The position numbers were made by a program, and so were the translations under genes. A stretch of DNA of 64,000 bases from Streptomyces liliiviolaceus (lineage in GTDB: Bacteria; Actinomycetota; Actinomycetes; Streptomycetales; Streptomycetaceae): assembly GCF_018070025.1 (NCBI RefSeq), contig NZ_JAGPYQ010000001.1:2790001-2854000 (forward strand), in the 5' to 3' direction. The notes beneath the pieces were generated by a model. The model saw only the letters and a program-made list of their open reading frames with translations. It had not been told where the DNA came from and searched no databases. Of the stretch, positions 8,158-17,085 are shown one piece after another. The first letter of the stretch is position 1, and the number at the start of each line of letters is the position of its first letter.

Positions 8158-8421
8158 GGGTGCTCCTTGTTCGCTGTCGACTTCGGTCGGCGCGCCCGAC
8201 CCCGGCCGGGGCCCTGCGCGTTGCCGCCATCCTTTCGGTCGTCACTGGCCGATACCAGTGCGTCACGCACAGGGCCCATATGAGAAATCCACATCTTGCG
8301 CATAGGTTCCTCATATGCCTGGTCGGGCCCCTGGCACTGGTTGAGACCGGAAGCAGCCAGCGAGACTCCCTGAGCGAGGAGCTCTTCGCGGTGCTCCGTG
8401 GACCACATGGGGGAGAAAAAG
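8158..8421. promoter_or_regulatory. divergent promoter region between RiPP precursor and SARP gene
   Basis: 264 bp without a coding sequence, less GC-rich than its surroundings. It must carry the promoter of the precursor/YcaO unit (minus) and that of the SARP gene (plus). Two inverted repeats are visible: CACTGG/CCAGTG at 8243-8248 and 8255-8260, and CATATGAG/CTCATATG at 8277-8284 and 8310-8317. I saw no 11-bp spaced SARP-type direct repeat here, unlike the cluster's other divergent promoters. Confidence 0.55.
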
Positions 8422-9240
8422 ATGGACATATGGCTGCTAGGACCGCTGACGGCCGAGGTGCGGGGCCGGTCGATCGTGCCGACAGCGGCGAAACCACGCC
8501 AGATTCTGGCCCTGCTGGCGATCCACGCCAACCGCGTCCTGCCCGTCGGGACGCTCATGGAGGAGATCTGGGGCAGCGAGCCGCCGCAGAGCGCGCTGGC
8601 GACCCTGCACACGTACATCCTCCAGCTGCGCCGGCAGCTCACCGCGGCCTACGGCGCCGACGCGGGGGTGTCCGCCAAGGACGTCCTCGTCACCCAGTAC
8701 GGCGGCTACTGCTGGCAGGCGCCCACGGACGCCGTCGACGTACCGCGCTACGAGCGGCTGGTCGCCGCGGGCCGGGTCGCCACGGGCGAGGACCGGCAGG
8801 AGAGGGCGTCGGCGTACTTCCGTGAGGCGCTCGCCCTGTGGCGCGGGTCCGCGCTCGTCGACGTGCGCATCGGACCCGTACTGAGCATCGAGGTGGCCCG
8901 GCTGGAGGAGAGCAGGCTCGGGGTGCTGGAGCGGTGTCTGGAGGCGGACCTGAGGCTGGGTCGCCACGCGGAGCTGCTGACCGAGCTGATCGAACTGACC
9001 GGACGTCATCCGCTGCACGAGGGGCTGCACGCCCAGTGCATGACGGCGCTGTACCGGGCGGGCCGCTCCTGGCAGGCGCTCGACGTCTACCAGCGGCTGC
9101 GCCGTCGGCTGGCGGAGGAACTGGGGCTCTCGCCCTCCCCGCGCCTGCAGCGGCTGCAGCAGGCGGTGCTCTCGGCGGAGCCGTGGCTGGACGTGCCCGG
9201 GTGCGGGGAGGACGCGCTGCTCGACCGCATGATCGGCTGA
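8422..9240 (+). CDS. SARP-family transcriptional activator (first copy)
   Basis: 272 residues from ATG 8422 (site GGGGGAG six bases upstream; in-frame GTG 8398 and ATG 8407 are less well placed). The N terminus (MDIWLLGPLTAEVRG) opens an OmpR-like winged helix with typical SARP segments (PRQILALLAIHANRVLPV, LMEEIWG, TLHTYILQLRRQL). It is followed by a bacterial transcriptional activation domain (ALALWRGSALVDV, RLEESRLGVLERCLEADLRLGRHAELLTELIEL, HPLHEGLHAQCMTALY). The size matches DnrI/AknI/ActII-ORF4. These proteins bind 11-bp spaced heptamer repeats over the -35 region and activate antibiotic operons. It marks the left edge of the anthracycline block, and a second SARP gene lies at 35332. 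Confidence 0.93.
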   Translation: MDIWLLGPLTAEVRGRSIVPTAAKPRQILALLAIHANRVLPVGTLMEEIWGSEPPQSALATLHTYILQLRRQLTAAYGADAGVSAKDVLVTQYGGYCWQAPTDAVDVPRYERLVAAGRVATGEDRQERASAYFREALALWRGSALVDVRIGPVLSIEVARLEESRLGVLERCLEADLRLGRHAELLTELIELTGRHPLHEGLHAQCMTALYRAGRSWQALDVYQRLRRRLAEELGLSPSPRLQRLQQAVLSAEPWLDVPGCGEDALLDRMIG

Positions 9241-9258
9241 CCGCCGCCCCCGGGCCGC

Positions 9259-10563
9259 TCAGCCGTTCTTGGCGACGAACTCGACGATCGACTCCAGCAT
9301 GTAGTCGGTCATCTCCTCGGTGATGCCCGGATACACCCCGATCCAGAAGCTCTGCTCGGTGATGATGTCGGAGTTGCGCAGGTCCCCCGACACCCGGTGC
9401 GGGGTGCCGAGATACGCCGGGTGCCGGGTGAGGTTGCCGCCGAACAGCCGTCGCGTGCCGATGCGCCGCTCCTCCAGGAAGGCGATCAGGTCGCGGCGGG
9501 TGTAGGTGGCGTCGGGCAGCACGGTCAGGACGAAGCCGAACCAGCTCGGGTCGCTGCCGGGGGTCGCGGTGGGCAGCAGCAGACCGGGGACGTCCGCGAG
9601 ACCGTCGCGCAGCCGCTGCCAGTTGCGCCGCCGCGCCGCGCCGAACTCCGGGAGCTTCTTCAACTGGGTCAGTGCCAGGGCCCCTTGGAGGTCGGTCGCC
9701 TTCAGGTTGTAGCCGATGTGCGAGAAGATGTACTTGTGGTCGTACCCCTTGGGGAGGTCGCCCAGCTGGTAGTCGAACCGCTTGAGGCAGGTGTTGTCCT
9801 CGCCCGGCTCGCACCAGCAGTCCCGTCCCCAGTCGCGGAACGACTCGACGATCCGCGCCAGTTCGAGGTTCCGGGTCAGGACGCAGCCGCCCTCGCCCGT
9901 CGTGATGTGGTGGGCGGGGTAGAAGCTGACGGTGGCCAGGTCCCCGAAGGTGCCCGTCATCCGCCCCTGATAGGTCGAGCCCACCGCGTCGCAGTTGTCC
10001 TCGATCAGGAACAGCTCGTGGTCGGTGGCCAGTTGCTGGATCTCCGCGACCTCGTAGGGGTTGCCCAGAGTGTGCGCGATCATGATGGCCCGGGTCCGGT
10101 CCGAGAGCGCGGCCCGCACGCGTTCCGCCGTCGTGTTGTACGTGCCGAGTTCGAGGTCGACGAACACGGGCGTGAGGCCGTTCTGGAAGATCGGGTTCAC
10201 CGTCGTGGGGAAGCCGCCGGCCACCGTGATCACCTCGTCGCCCGGCAGCAGCCGCTTCTCACCGAGCCGCGGGGACGTCAGCGCCGACAGGGCCAGCAGG
10301 TTCGCCGAGGAACCCGAGTTCACCAGATGCGCCTTGCGTACGCCGATGTGGCGGGCGAACCTGCTCTCGAAACGCCGGGAAGCCGCGCCGGCCGCGATCC
10401 GCAGATCCAGGGCCGCCTCCACCAGAGAGACCCGGTCCTCCTCGTCCAGGACCGCCCCCGAGGAGAGGATCGGTGTCACTCCCGGTACGAAGTTCCCGGG
10501 CTGCTGCTGCCGGTGGTACTCGCGAACCTGCTCCAGGACCAGGGCCTTGGTGTCCGACGTCAT
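9259..10563 (-). CDS. NDP-4-keto-6-deoxyhexose 3-dehydratase (E1 type, AknP-like)
   Basis: 434 residues of the aminotransferase fold in the PMP-dependent E1 class. The usual Schiff-base Lys is replaced by His in [14 protein letters not shown] (~218-219). Cys residues expected for the [2Fe-2S] cluster are present ([21 protein letters not shown]). With an electron-transfer partner such enzymes remove the C-3 hydroxyl. Here that would lead to a 2,3,6-trideoxysugar such as rhodinose. No E3-like reductase gene is visible nearby, so a chromosomal ferredoxin reductase may serve. It is divergent from the 3-ketoreductase gene, with a SARP-like site between. Confidence 0.88.
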   Translation of the reverse strand: MTSDTKALVLEQVREYHRQQQPGNFVPGVTPILSSGAVLDEEDRVSLVEAALDLRIAAGAASRRFESRFARHIGVRKAHLVNSGSSANLLALSALTSPRLGEKRLLPGDEVITVAGGFPTTVNPIFQNGLTPVFVDLELGTYNTTAERVRAALSDRTRAIMIAHTLGNPYEVAEIQQLATDHELFLIEDNCDAVGSTYQGRMTGTFGDLATVSFYPAHHITTGEGGCVLTRNLELARIVESFRDWGRDCWCEPGEDNTCLKRFDYQLGDLPKGYDHKYIFSHIGYNLKATDLQGALALTQLKKLPEFGAARRRNWQRLRDGLADVPGLLLPTATPGSDPSWFGFVLTVLPDATYTRRDLIAFLEERRIGTRRLFGGNLTRHPAYLGTPHRVSGDLRNSDIITEQSFWIGVYPGITEEMTDYMLESIVEFVAKNG

Positions 10564-10650
10564 AGCCGTCCCTCCTGTAAGGATTGCCTCGGGGCCATGC
10601 TCGCGCCGCCCGGTAGAGGAGCCATGGAGTCCCCGCGGAAAGGGCCTGCT

Positions 10651-10691
10651 CCAGCGGGCTTCCAGGGGCTTTCGACCCGTGCTGGCTAGCT
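10651..10691 (+). promoter_or_regulatory. putative SARP site and promoter of the 3-ketoreductase gene
   Basis: Direct repeats CCAGCGG (10651-10657) and CCAGGGG (10662-10668) lie exactly 11 bp apart. A -10-like TAGCTT starts at 10686, 17 bp after the second repeat. That is the geometry of SARP activators, which replace a poor -35 box. The site lies between the divergent 3-dehydratase and 3-ketoreductase genes. Assignment to either of the two SARPs is inferred. Confidence 0.5.
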
Positions 10692-10725
10692 TGTTCGGCG
10701 ACGTATCCGACAGGTGAGGTGGCAG

Positions 10726-11718
10726 ATGCCCGAGGACACTCCACGACCCGGACTCCGCATGGGGGTGCTGGGCTGTGCCGACATCGCGGTGCGCCGGATC
10801 CTGCCTGCGATCGTGGAGCACCCGTCGGTGCGGCTGGTGGCCGTGGCGAGCCGCGACGGGGCCAGGAGCGCACGGCTCGCGGCCCGGTTCGGCTGCGCGG
10901 CGGTGACCGGCTACCGGGCGCTCCTCGACCGGGACGACATCGACGCCGTCTATGTGCCGCTGCCGCCGGGCATGCACCACGAATGGGTCGCCGAGGCGCT
11001 CACCGCGGGCAAGCACGTCCTGGTGGAGAAGCCGCTCAGCACCACGTACGAACAGAGCGCCGAACTGGTGGCGACGGCCGCCCGGCTCGGTCTGGCGCTC
11101 ACCGAGAACTTCATGTTCCTGCACCACTCGCAGCACGCGGCGGTACGGGACCTGGCCCGCGAGGAGATCGGTGAACTGCGCGTCTTCTCCAGCTCCTTCG
11201 GCGTACCGCCGCCCGACCCGTCGTCCTTCCGGCACGACGCGCGGCTCGGCGGCGGCGCCCTGCTGGACGTCGGCGTCTATCCGCTGCGCGCCGCCCAGCT
11301 CCAGCTCGCCGGGGAACTCGACGTCCTCGGCGCCTGTCTGCGCGTCGACGAGGCCACCGGGGTCGACGTCGCCGGCAGCGCCCTGCTCTCCACGGCGACC
11401 GGGGTGACCGCCCAGCTCGACTTCGGCTTCCAGCACTCCTACCGCTCGGCGTACGCCCTGTGGGGCAGCCGGGGCCGGATCAGCGTGCCGCGGGCCTTCA
11501 CCCCGCCCCGGGAGCACCGCCCGGTGGTCCGCCTCGAACAGCAGGACAGGACCACCGAGATGACGCTGGCGGCCGACCACCAGGTGGGCAACGCGCTCGA
11601 CGCGTTCGCGGCGGCGGCCCTGTCGGGCACCGGGCGGGCGGCCCTGGGAGACGCGCTGCTGCGGCAGGCGCTGCTGGTCGAGCAGGTGCGCAAGGCGGCA
11701 CGGGTCGTGAGCGTCTGA
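10726..11718 (+). CDS. NDP-hexose 3-ketoreductase (GFO/IDH/MocA family, AknQ-like)
   Basis: 330 residues from ATG 10726 (AGGTGG just upstream; GTG 10714 is an alternative). The Rossmann start is [17 protein letters not shown]. The EKPLS signature of the GFO/IDH/MocA oxidoreductases appears as [13 protein letters not shown], and [17 protein letters not shown] is the conserved C-terminal domain segment. In deoxysugar pathways this family reduces the 3-keto group formed by the 2,3-dehydratase, giving 2,6-dideoxy sugars. The 2,3-dehydratase partner is at 21024-22376. It is transcribed alone and followed by a hairpin terminator. Confidence 0.87.
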   Translation: MPEDTPRPGLRMGVLGCADIAVRRILPAIVEHPSVRLVAVASRDGARSARLAARFGCAAVTGYRALLDRDDIDAVYVPLPPGMHHEWVAEALTAGKHVLVEKPLSTTYEQSAELVATAARLGLALTENFMFLHHSQHAAVRDLAREEIGELRVFSSSFGVPPPDPSSFRHDARLGGGALLDVGVYPLRAAQLQLAGELDVLGACLRVDEATGVDVAGSALLSTATGVTAQLDFGFQHSYRSAYALWGSRGRISVPRAFTPPREHRPVVRLEQQDRTTEMTLAADHQVGNALDAFAAAALSGTGRAALGDALLRQALLVEQVRKAARVVSV

Positions 11719-11730
11719 GGCACGTGCACA

Positions 11731-11778
11731 CACGACGAGAAGGGCCGGCCCCGGTGGGCCGGCCCTTCTCGTGTCGTG
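11731..11778. terminator. bidirectional hairpin terminator
   Basis: A 16-bp perfect stem (left arm 11736-11751, right arm 11756-11771) with a 4-base loop, extended by cacga/tcgtg with a small bulge. It separates the convergent 3-ketoreductase (plus) and 4,6-dehydratase (minus) genes, so it can end transcripts from both sides. Confidence 0.8.
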
Positions 11779-11802
11779 GCCCCGTGCCGCGGCCGGGGCG
11801 GG

Positions 11803-12774
11803 TCAGACCCGCTCTGCCGTCGCGGGCATCCGCGTCAGCCGGTCGCGGTACCAGTCGACGACCTCGCGCAGTCCGTCGTCGAGCGACCGCAGCGGCCGGT
11901 AGCCGAGTTCGTCGCGGATCTTCGAGTCGTCCACCGCGTACCGCAGGTCGTGGCCCTTGCGGTCGGCCACCCGCCGGACCCGGGACCAGTCCGCGCCGCA
12001 CAACTCCAGCAGCTTGGCCGTCATCTCACGGTTCGTCAGATGCGTACCGCCGCCGATGTTGTAGATCTCGCCCGCCCGGCCGCCGGTCAGCACCGCGTGG
12101 ACGGCCCGGCAGTGGTCGTCGACGTGCAGCCACTCGCGGACGTTGCCGCCGTCCCCGTACAGCGGCACGGTCCGGCCGGCCAGCAGCTCGGTGACGAACA
12201 GCGGGATGAGCTTCTCCGGATGCTGGCGCGGACCGTAGTTGTTGGCGCACCGGGTGGTGCGCACGTCGAGCCCGTGGGTGCGCCAGTAGGAGCGGGCGAC
12301 GAGGTCGCTGCCCGCCTTCGACGCAGCGTAGGGCGAGTTGGGCAGCAGCGGCTCCTCCTCCGTCCAGGTGCCCTCGGCGATCGACCCGTAGACCTCGTCC
12401 GTGGAGACGTGCACGAAGGTGCCCACCCCGCAGCGCAGGCTCGCCTCCAGCAGCGTCTGCGTGCCCAGCACATTGGTGGTCACGAACTCCGCGGGCCCGG
12501 TCAGCGAGCGGTCGACATGGGTCTCGGCCGCGAAGTGCACCACCGCGTCGTGCCCGGGGAACACCTTCAGGACCGCGTCGAGGTCCCGGATGTCCGTCCG
12601 GTGGAAGTCCAGCCGCGGATCCTCCAGCGGCAGGTTGTCGGTGCTCCCGGCGTACGTGAGCAGGTCGACGACGGTCACCCGGCTCGGCCGGGGGCCGGGC
12701 AGACCGCCGGCCAGCAGGGAGCGCACATAGTGGGATCCGATGAAACCGGCGCCGCCGGTGATCAGGACACGCAT
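11803..12774 (-). CDS. rfbB: dTDP-glucose 4,6-dehydratase
   Basis: 323 residues of the extended SDR family. It has GGAGFIGSHYVRSLL for NAD binding, HFAAETHVDRS, STDEVYG, and the YAASKAGSD active-site YxxxK, all typical of RmlB/RfbB. It converts dTDP-glucose to dTDP-4-keto-6-deoxyglucose, the branch point for all sugars of this cluster. The last 13 bases of the glycosyltransferase gene overlap its start, so the two are translationally linked in a minus-strand operon: P450-like helper, glycosyltransferase, dehydratase. Confidence 0.95.
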   Translation of the reverse strand: MRVLITGGAGFIGSHYVRSLLAGGLPGPRPSRVTVVDLLTYAGSTDNLPLEDPRLDFHRTDIRDLDAVLKVFPGHDAVVHFAAETHVDRSLTGPAEFVTTNVLGTQTLLEASLRCGVGTFVHVSTDEVYGSIAEGTWTEEEPLLPNSPYAASKAGSDLVARSYWRTHGLDVRTTRCANNYGPRQHPEKLIPLFVTELLAGRTVPLYGDGGNVREWLHVDDHCRAVHAVLTGGRAGEIYNIGGGTHLTNREMTAKLLELCGADWSRVRRVADRKGHDLRYAVDDSKIRDELGYRPLRSLDDGLREVVDWYRDRLTRMPATAERV

Positions 12775-14090
12775 GATGCGGACGTACCTCCGAGACGTCG
12801 ACGCCCGTGGGCGCGGTGCTGGGCGGTCAGCCGCTCCAGTACGGGGACGACCTCCGCCGGGGTCGGTTCGGACCGGGCCTCGGTGCGCAGACGGGCGGCG
12901 GCCTCCTTGAACGAGGGTTCCTCCAGGAGCCGTACGAGCCTGCCGCGCAGCCCCTCCACCGTCACCTCGTGGGACGGGAGATGCAGGCCCGCGCCCAGTT
13001 CCTGCTGGCGGCGGGCCCGCTCGATCGCGTCCCAGATCCAGCCCATCGCGATCTGCGGGACCCCCTCGACGAGCGCCGTCGACCAGGTGCCGGCGCCGCC
13101 GTGGTGCACGACGGCCGCGCAGGTCGGCAGCAGCGCGTGCAGCGGTACGTGGTCCACCAGGCGCACATTGTCCGGGACATGGGTGAGCAGCGCCCGCTCC
13201 TCGGCGCCGAGCGTGGCCACCACCTCGATGTCGAGCCCCTCGATCGCCTTGAGGACCAGGTCGACCGGGACCGCGTTCGGGAACTCCGAGGTCCGGGCCG
13301 TCAGTCCCAGGGTGACGCAGACCCGGGGACGCGTCGGCGGGACGCGGAGCCAGTCGGGTACGACGGCGGGCACCGGGCCGTTGTAGGGGACGTAGCGCAT
13401 CGGGACGGCCGGGACGTCCGACGGCGGGCGGAAGCTGCGGGGCACCTGGTCCACCGACCACTGCCCCGTCACCGCCTCCTCGTCGAAGGGCAGGCCGTGG
13501 CGGCCGAGGGTCCACTGGAGCCACTGGCCGAGGGCGTCCTCGGGGTGCGCCGACCCCGGGCCCGCGTCCGCGGGGTCCGGGCCTAGCTGGGCGAGGAATG
13601 CCTGCCGCATGGGCATGAACATGTCCGGGAACGACAGCACGCGCGCGTGGGCCGCGCCGGTCGCCTTCGCGGCCACCGCCCCCGCGAACGTGAACGGCTC
13701 CCACAGGACGAGGTCGGGCTGCCAGTCGCGGGCGAACGCGACGAGTTCGTCGACCATCGGATCGTCGTTGATCAGGGCGAAGAACGTGGCGGTCATCATC
13801 GCGTCCCAGCCCTTGAGGAAGGCGGGGGTGAGCTGACCGGGGGTGTCGGGGTCCAGCGACTGGTCGGCGTGGTGGGACAGCACGGAGTCGCCCACCCCCT
13901 TCACCATCGCGTCGAGACCGGGATCGGCCCCCACCGGCACGGCGGTCAGCCCGGCCGCCGTGATGCTCCCCGTCAGCGCGGGCTGGCTCGCCACCCGTAC
14001 CTCGTGCCCGGCGGCCCGCAGCGCCCAGGCGAGCGGCACGGACCCGTTGAAGTGCGCGTCCAGCGCGAAGGACGTCAGCAGAACCCGCAT
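12762..14090 (-). CDS. glycosyltransferase, AknS-like candidate
   Basis: 442 residues, GT-B fold of the antibiotic (GT1/DUF1205) class. The N-terminal acceptor domain starts MRVLLTSFALDAHFNGSVPLAWAL. The C-terminal donor-binding loop has VHHGGAGTWSTALVEGVPQIAMG, preceded by the LVDHVPLHALLPTC segment. Such enzymes attach TDP-deoxysugars to polyketides. The gene directly upstream encodes a P450-like helper, the same pairing as AknS/AknT, which adds L-rhodosamine to aklavinone. I therefore infer that this one acts first, on the aglycone 7-OH. The paralogue at 23978-25306 would then extend the chain. The order is inferred from context, not from specificity residues. Confidence 0.88.
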   Translation of the reverse strand: MRVLLTSFALDAHFNGSVPLAWALRAAGHEVRVASQPALTGSITAAGLTAVPVGADPGLDAMVKGVGDSVLSHHADQSLDPDTPGQLTPAFLKGWDAMMTATFFALINDDPMVDELVAFARDWQPDLVLWEPFTFAGAVAAKATGAAHARVLSFPDMFMPMRQAFLAQLGPDPADAGPGSAHPEDALGQWLQWTLGRHGLPFDEEAVTGQWSVDQVPRSFRPPSDVPAVPMRYVPYNGPVPAVVPDWLRVPPTRPRVCVTLGLTARTSEFPNAVPVDLVLKAIEGLDIEVVATLGAEERALLTHVPDNVRLVDHVPLHALLPTCAAVVHHGGAGTWSTALVEGVPQIAMGWIWDAIERARRQQELGAGLHLPSHEVTVEGLRGRLVRLLEEPSFKEAAARLRTEARSEPTPAEVVPVLERLTAQHRAHGRRRLGGTSASCVS

Positions 14091-14130
14091 GGCCGGTCCT
14101 TTCTCTGCGGCGGTGTCACGACGGCTGCCG

Positions 14131-15495
14131 TCACGCGGAGGTGGTCAGGGTGAAGCGCAGGACTCCGCCCAGGACGGGGGAGCGCATCCGGCGCTGGACA
14201 CCGTCGGCCGGGGCCAGGTGCGGGTGGCGCTCCCGCAGGGTGCGTACCGCGGTCTCCGCCTGGAGCCGGGCGAACGCCCCGAAGAGAGAGGTGTGCGGGC
14301 CGGACAGCGCCAACTGCCCCTGCCCCACGGGCCGGGTGAGGTCGAAGTGGTCCGGCGCCAGGAACACCTCGGGGTCCCGGCCCGCCGCGCCCACATGGAC
14401 GACGACCTGCGCGCCGGCGGGGACGTCCTGACCGGCCAGCGTGAGGTCCTCGGCGGCGATCCGGCTCTCCAGCCGCACCGGCGGCGCGTGACGCAGCGTC
14501 TCCTCCACCGCCCCGGCGGCGAGTTCCGGGCTCTCGCCGAGCAGCGCCCACTGCCTGGGGTGCGCGAGCAGCGCCTCCACGGCGTTGTTGATCAGTCCGG
14601 CGGCGAACTCGACGCCCACCGCGGCGGTCAGCACCCCGACCGCGAGCGCGTCCTCGGCGGCCGAGGCGCCGGAACCGCCGGAGGTGTCGGCGCGCAGCAC
14701 CGTGCTGAGCAGGTCGTCGCCCGGCTCGGTCCGCCGCGCCGCGACGAGGTCGGCGACGAGGGCGCGTACGTCCTCGACCGCCTCGGTGAGCCGGCGGGTG
14801 ACGGCGAGCGGCTGCGGGCACAGCGCCGCGTCGAGCGCGACCCCCAGCGCGAGACACGCGTGGGCGAACCGCTCGCGCTGCGCGTCCGGGACCCCGAGCA
14901 GCGCGGCGGCGGCCTCGGTGGCCACCGGGCGGGAGTAGTCCGCCATGAGGTCGAAGGAGGCGCCGAGCCCGTCGGCGGTCTCCTGGTGGACGCGTTCGGC
15001 GTGCTTGCGGTGGCCGTCCGCCGCGCCCGCGCCGAGCACCGGGGCCGCCGCCCGCTCCCAGCGCGCGTGGTCGGCGCCCGAGGCGTGCAGGAAGGCCCGG
15101 TCCAGCGGGATGATGTGGCACAGCAGCGGGTTGCTCCACGCGTCCGAGAAGACGTGCCGCTGCGGGCCCGGCAGATCGGCGTGCCGCAGGCTCAGGCGCG
15201 GGTCGGCCAGCACCTCGGCGGCCACCGCGTGCCGGCCGGTGACCCAGGCCCCGGCGGCGCTCTGCCACAGCGGGGTCTCCGCCTCCCGTATCCGGCGGGC
15301 CAGCACCACCGGGTCGTCGCTCTCCGCGCGCAGGGTCAGGGCGTACGGGTCGCCGCTGGTCCCGTAGATCCAGTGGAAGCCGCGGGCGGTCAGCAGATGG
15401 CGGCCGAGCTCGCTGTCGGTCTGCTGGATCTGCTGGGTCCGCCGGTCCTGCTCGGGTGCGGCGGGGGTCGTCTCGTCGGTTTCCGTGTCGGTCAC
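14131..15495 (-). CDS. P450-like glycosyltransferase auxiliary protein (AknT/DesVIII/EryCII type)
   Basis: 454 residues from GTG 15495 (GAAGGAGA site). The fold signature is cytochrome P450: an acidic segment after an I-helix-like stretch (VGVEFAAGLINNAVEALLAHPRQW), and an ExxR-like EETLRHAPPVRLESRIAAEDLTLAGQDVPAG helix. The heme-ligand loop FxxGxxxCxG is missing; the corresponding segment reads LSGPHTSLFGAFARLQAE, with no Cys. Heme-less P450 relatives of this kind are activators that stabilise the partner glycosyltransferase. The partner gene follows 40 bp downstream. A catalytic P450 role is unlikely. Confidence 0.88.
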   Translation of the reverse strand: MTDTETDETTPAAPEQDRRTQQIQQTDSELGRHLLTARGFHWIYGTSGDPYALTLRAESDDPVVLARRIREAETPLWQSAAGAWVTGRHAVAAEVLADPRLSLRHADLPGPQRHVFSDAWSNPLLCHIIPLDRAFLHASGADHARWERAAAPVLGAGAADGHRKHAERVHQETADGLGASFDLMADYSRPVATEAAAALLGVPDAQRERFAHACLALGVALDAALCPQPLAVTRRLTEAVEDVRALVADLVAARRTEPGDDLLSTVLRADTSGGSGASAAEDALAVGVLTAAVGVEFAAGLINNAVEALLAHPRQWALLGESPELAAGAVEETLRHAPPVRLESRIAAEDLTLAGQDVPAGAQVVVHVGAAGRDPEVFLAPDHFDLTRPVGQGQLALSGPHTSLFGAFARLQAETAVRTLRERHPHLAPADGVQRRMRSPVLGGVLRFTLTTSA

Positions 15496-15554
15496 GGCAG
15501 TCTCCTTCGGGGCGGGGTGGGGCACGGCTGTGGCAGCGGGGCGTGGTGCGGGTC

Positions 15555-16415
15555 TCAGGTGAGGGACAGGCCGCCGTCGACCGCGAGGACCGCGCCGGTC
15601 GCGTAGGCGGCGCGCGGGTCGGTGAGCTGGACCGCCCACCAGGCGACGTCCTCCGGGCGGCCGACCCGGCCGGCCGGGACGACGGTGGCGATGTGCTGGA
15701 GGAAGCCCGCGTAGGCCTCCGGCGTCATGCCGGACCGTTCACCGATACCGGTGTCGATCACGCCCGGGGCGAGGCCCAGGACCCGGATGCCGCGGGCCGC
15801 CAGTTCCACGGCCCAGGTCCGGGTGAGGAAGTCGAGCCCGGCCTTGGCGGCGCCGTAGATCCCGTTCTCCGGCCAGGCGCGGCGGTACAGCGCGCCGGCC
15901 GAGCCGATGTTCAGCACGGTCCCGCCGCCGTCGGCCGCGAGGGCGTCCAGGGTCTGCCGGGTGAGCAGCAGCGGGGCCAGGAGGTTGGTGTCGAGCTGGT
16001 CGCGGGCCGCCTCCCGCTTGGTCTCCGCGAGGGCGGCGAAACCGCCGGAGGCCGCGTTGTTGACCAGCACGTCGATACGGCCGAACGCGTTCAGCGCCGC
16101 GTCGGTGACGGCCCGCGGGGTGTCCGGGTCGGTGAGGTCGGCGGTGAGGACGTCGATGCCGGGACGTCCCTCGGCGGTCCGGGCGAGGGTCGCGGGCGTG
16201 CGGCCCACGACGAGCACGCGGTCGCCGCGGTCGGCGAAGGCACGGGCCACGGCCCGCCCGATCCCGGTGCCGCCGCCGGTGACGATGACGCCCCGGGGTG
16301 CGGCGGGGTCCCGTGCCGTGCTCGGTGCGGGGGTCGCGCCGGTGTCCTGTGCCGTGTTCGTGCCCTGTGCGGCGTCCGTGTCCTGTGCCGTGTTCGTGTC
16401 GGGTGTCGCGCTCAT
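15555..16415 (-). CDS. SDR-family ketoreductase, candidate aklaviketone reductase (AknU/DnrE-like)
   Basis: 286 residues, classical short-chain dehydrogenase. [15 protein letters not shown] binds the nucleotide, VLVNNAA follows, and the catalytic Ser/Tyr/Lys are in [10 protein letters not shown]...[10 protein letters not shown]. The tail is [16 protein letters not shown]. The N-terminal ~40 residues are a low-complexity extension with near-repeats NTAQDT, unlike the family core and probably a disordered tail. The anthracycline pathway needs a 7-ketoreductase to turn aklaviketone into aklavinone, and this is the best candidate in the window. A sugar or side-chain ketoreductase is possible. It is the most upstream gene of its minus-strand run apart from the NTF2 gene. 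Confidence 0.75.
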   Translation of the reverse strand: MSATPDTNTAQDTDAAQGTNTAQDTGATPAPSTARDPAAPRGVIVTGGGTGIGRAVARAFADRGDRVLVVGRTPATLARTAEGRPGIDVLTADLTDPDTPRAVTDAALNAFGRIDVLVNNAASGGFAALAETKREAARDQLDTNLLAPLLLTRQTLDALAADGGGTVLNIGSAGALYRRAWPENGIYGAAKAGLDFLTRTWAVELAARGIRVLGLAPGVIDTGIGERSGMTPEAYAGFLQHIATVVPAGRVGRPEDVAWWAVQLTDPRAAYATGAVLAVDGGLSLT

Positions 16416-16460
16416 GTCCGGGACCGTAGGCCGGGGCGCTCGATTCGCGGTCGACTCCCG

Positions 16461-16895
16461 CTACGGCCGGTCGTCACGGGTCACCACCCTGTCCCTGACC
16501 AGCAGGTGGCCCGCCTCGCGCACGAGGACGTCACGGCAGACGCACACCAGGTGCAGCCGGGCGGGGCCGCCGCGCGGGACGGCGACGATCGACACCAGGC
16601 TCTCGGCGGTCAGCGAGCCGTCGTCGGCCGGGGTGACGGTGAGCATGCCGACGTAGTGGCGGTGGGTCTCCCCGGCGGCGGCGAGGCCCGCGGCGGCCTG
16701 CCGGGCGCCCTCGGTCAGGGCCGGGCGACCGCGTACGGGCTCCGGGAGCGAGGGCGGCTTGAAGGCGCCGTCCTCGGTGAAGGTGCCGGCCCAGGTCTCG
16801 GCCTCGCCCGAGTCGAGGTCCCGCATCTGCCGTGCGTAGAAGTGCTGTACCTCGGCGTAGACGTCCGCCGGGGCCGTCGGGGCCTGTGCTGCCAT
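16461..16895 (-). CDS. NTF2-like protein of the ActVI-ORFA / DpsH / AknV type
   Basis: 144 residues, alpha+beta cone (NTF2/SnoaL-like) fold. Characteristic stretch: FYARQMRDLDSGEAETWAG then TFTEDGAFKPPSLPEPVRGRPAL. Its closest visible relative is the C-terminal domain of the aromatase at 25350-26780, which shares FYARQMR, TFTEDGAF and EPVRGR. Proteins of this group (ActVIA, DpsH) help correct folding or reduction of the polyketide but are poorly understood. The start ATG 16895 has GCGGAAGGAA upstream. Divergent from the DpsY/AknW-like cyclase gene. Confidence 0.75.
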   Translation of the reverse strand: MAAQAPTAPADVYAEVQHFYARQMRDLDSGEAETWAGTFTEDGAFKPPSLPEPVRGRPALTEGARQAAAGLAAAGETHRHYVGMLTVTPADDGSLTAESLVSIVAVPRGGPARLHLVCVCRDVLVREAGHLLVRDRVVTRDDRP

Positions 16896-16960
16896 GCGTG
16901 TTCCTTCCGCCGCTCCCGTTCCCGGGTTCCGGGTGGGGTCACGACGGTGGCAGTGAGCCC

Positions 16961-16978
16961 TCCAGGATCGGTCGAGTG
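16961..16978 (+). promoter_or_regulatory. putative SARP site between NTF2 gene and cyclase gene
   Basis: Direct repeats TCCAGGA (16961-16967) and TCGAGTG (16972-16978) lie 11 bp apart in the 190-bp divergent region. The same pair, TCCAGGG then TCGAGTG, recurs with identical spacing at 19679-19696. TCGAG-type heptamers are the published DnrI/ActII-ORF4 recognition pattern. A -10-like TAGCCT lies near 17030. Confidence 0.5.
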
Positions 16979-17085
16979 CCGGACAGGCCCTGACGCTGGC
17001 GGCCGTACAGCCGGGCTCCAACGCTTCTCTAGCCTCGCTGGTGAGCATGGGCTGGCTTGCAGGAACCCATCGCCGGGAGGCTCGT

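Noticed and set aside
14131..15495. Catalytic cytochrome P450
   Set aside because: The heme-binding Cys loop is absent and the gene is paired with a glycosyltransferase, so an auxiliary protein is the better call.
15555..16415. Second polyketide C-9 ketoreductase
   Set aside because: It lacks the ActIII-type xGG motif context and the MNVCGGLGNY-like C terminus seen in 26861-27646, so it fits a post-PKS reductase better.
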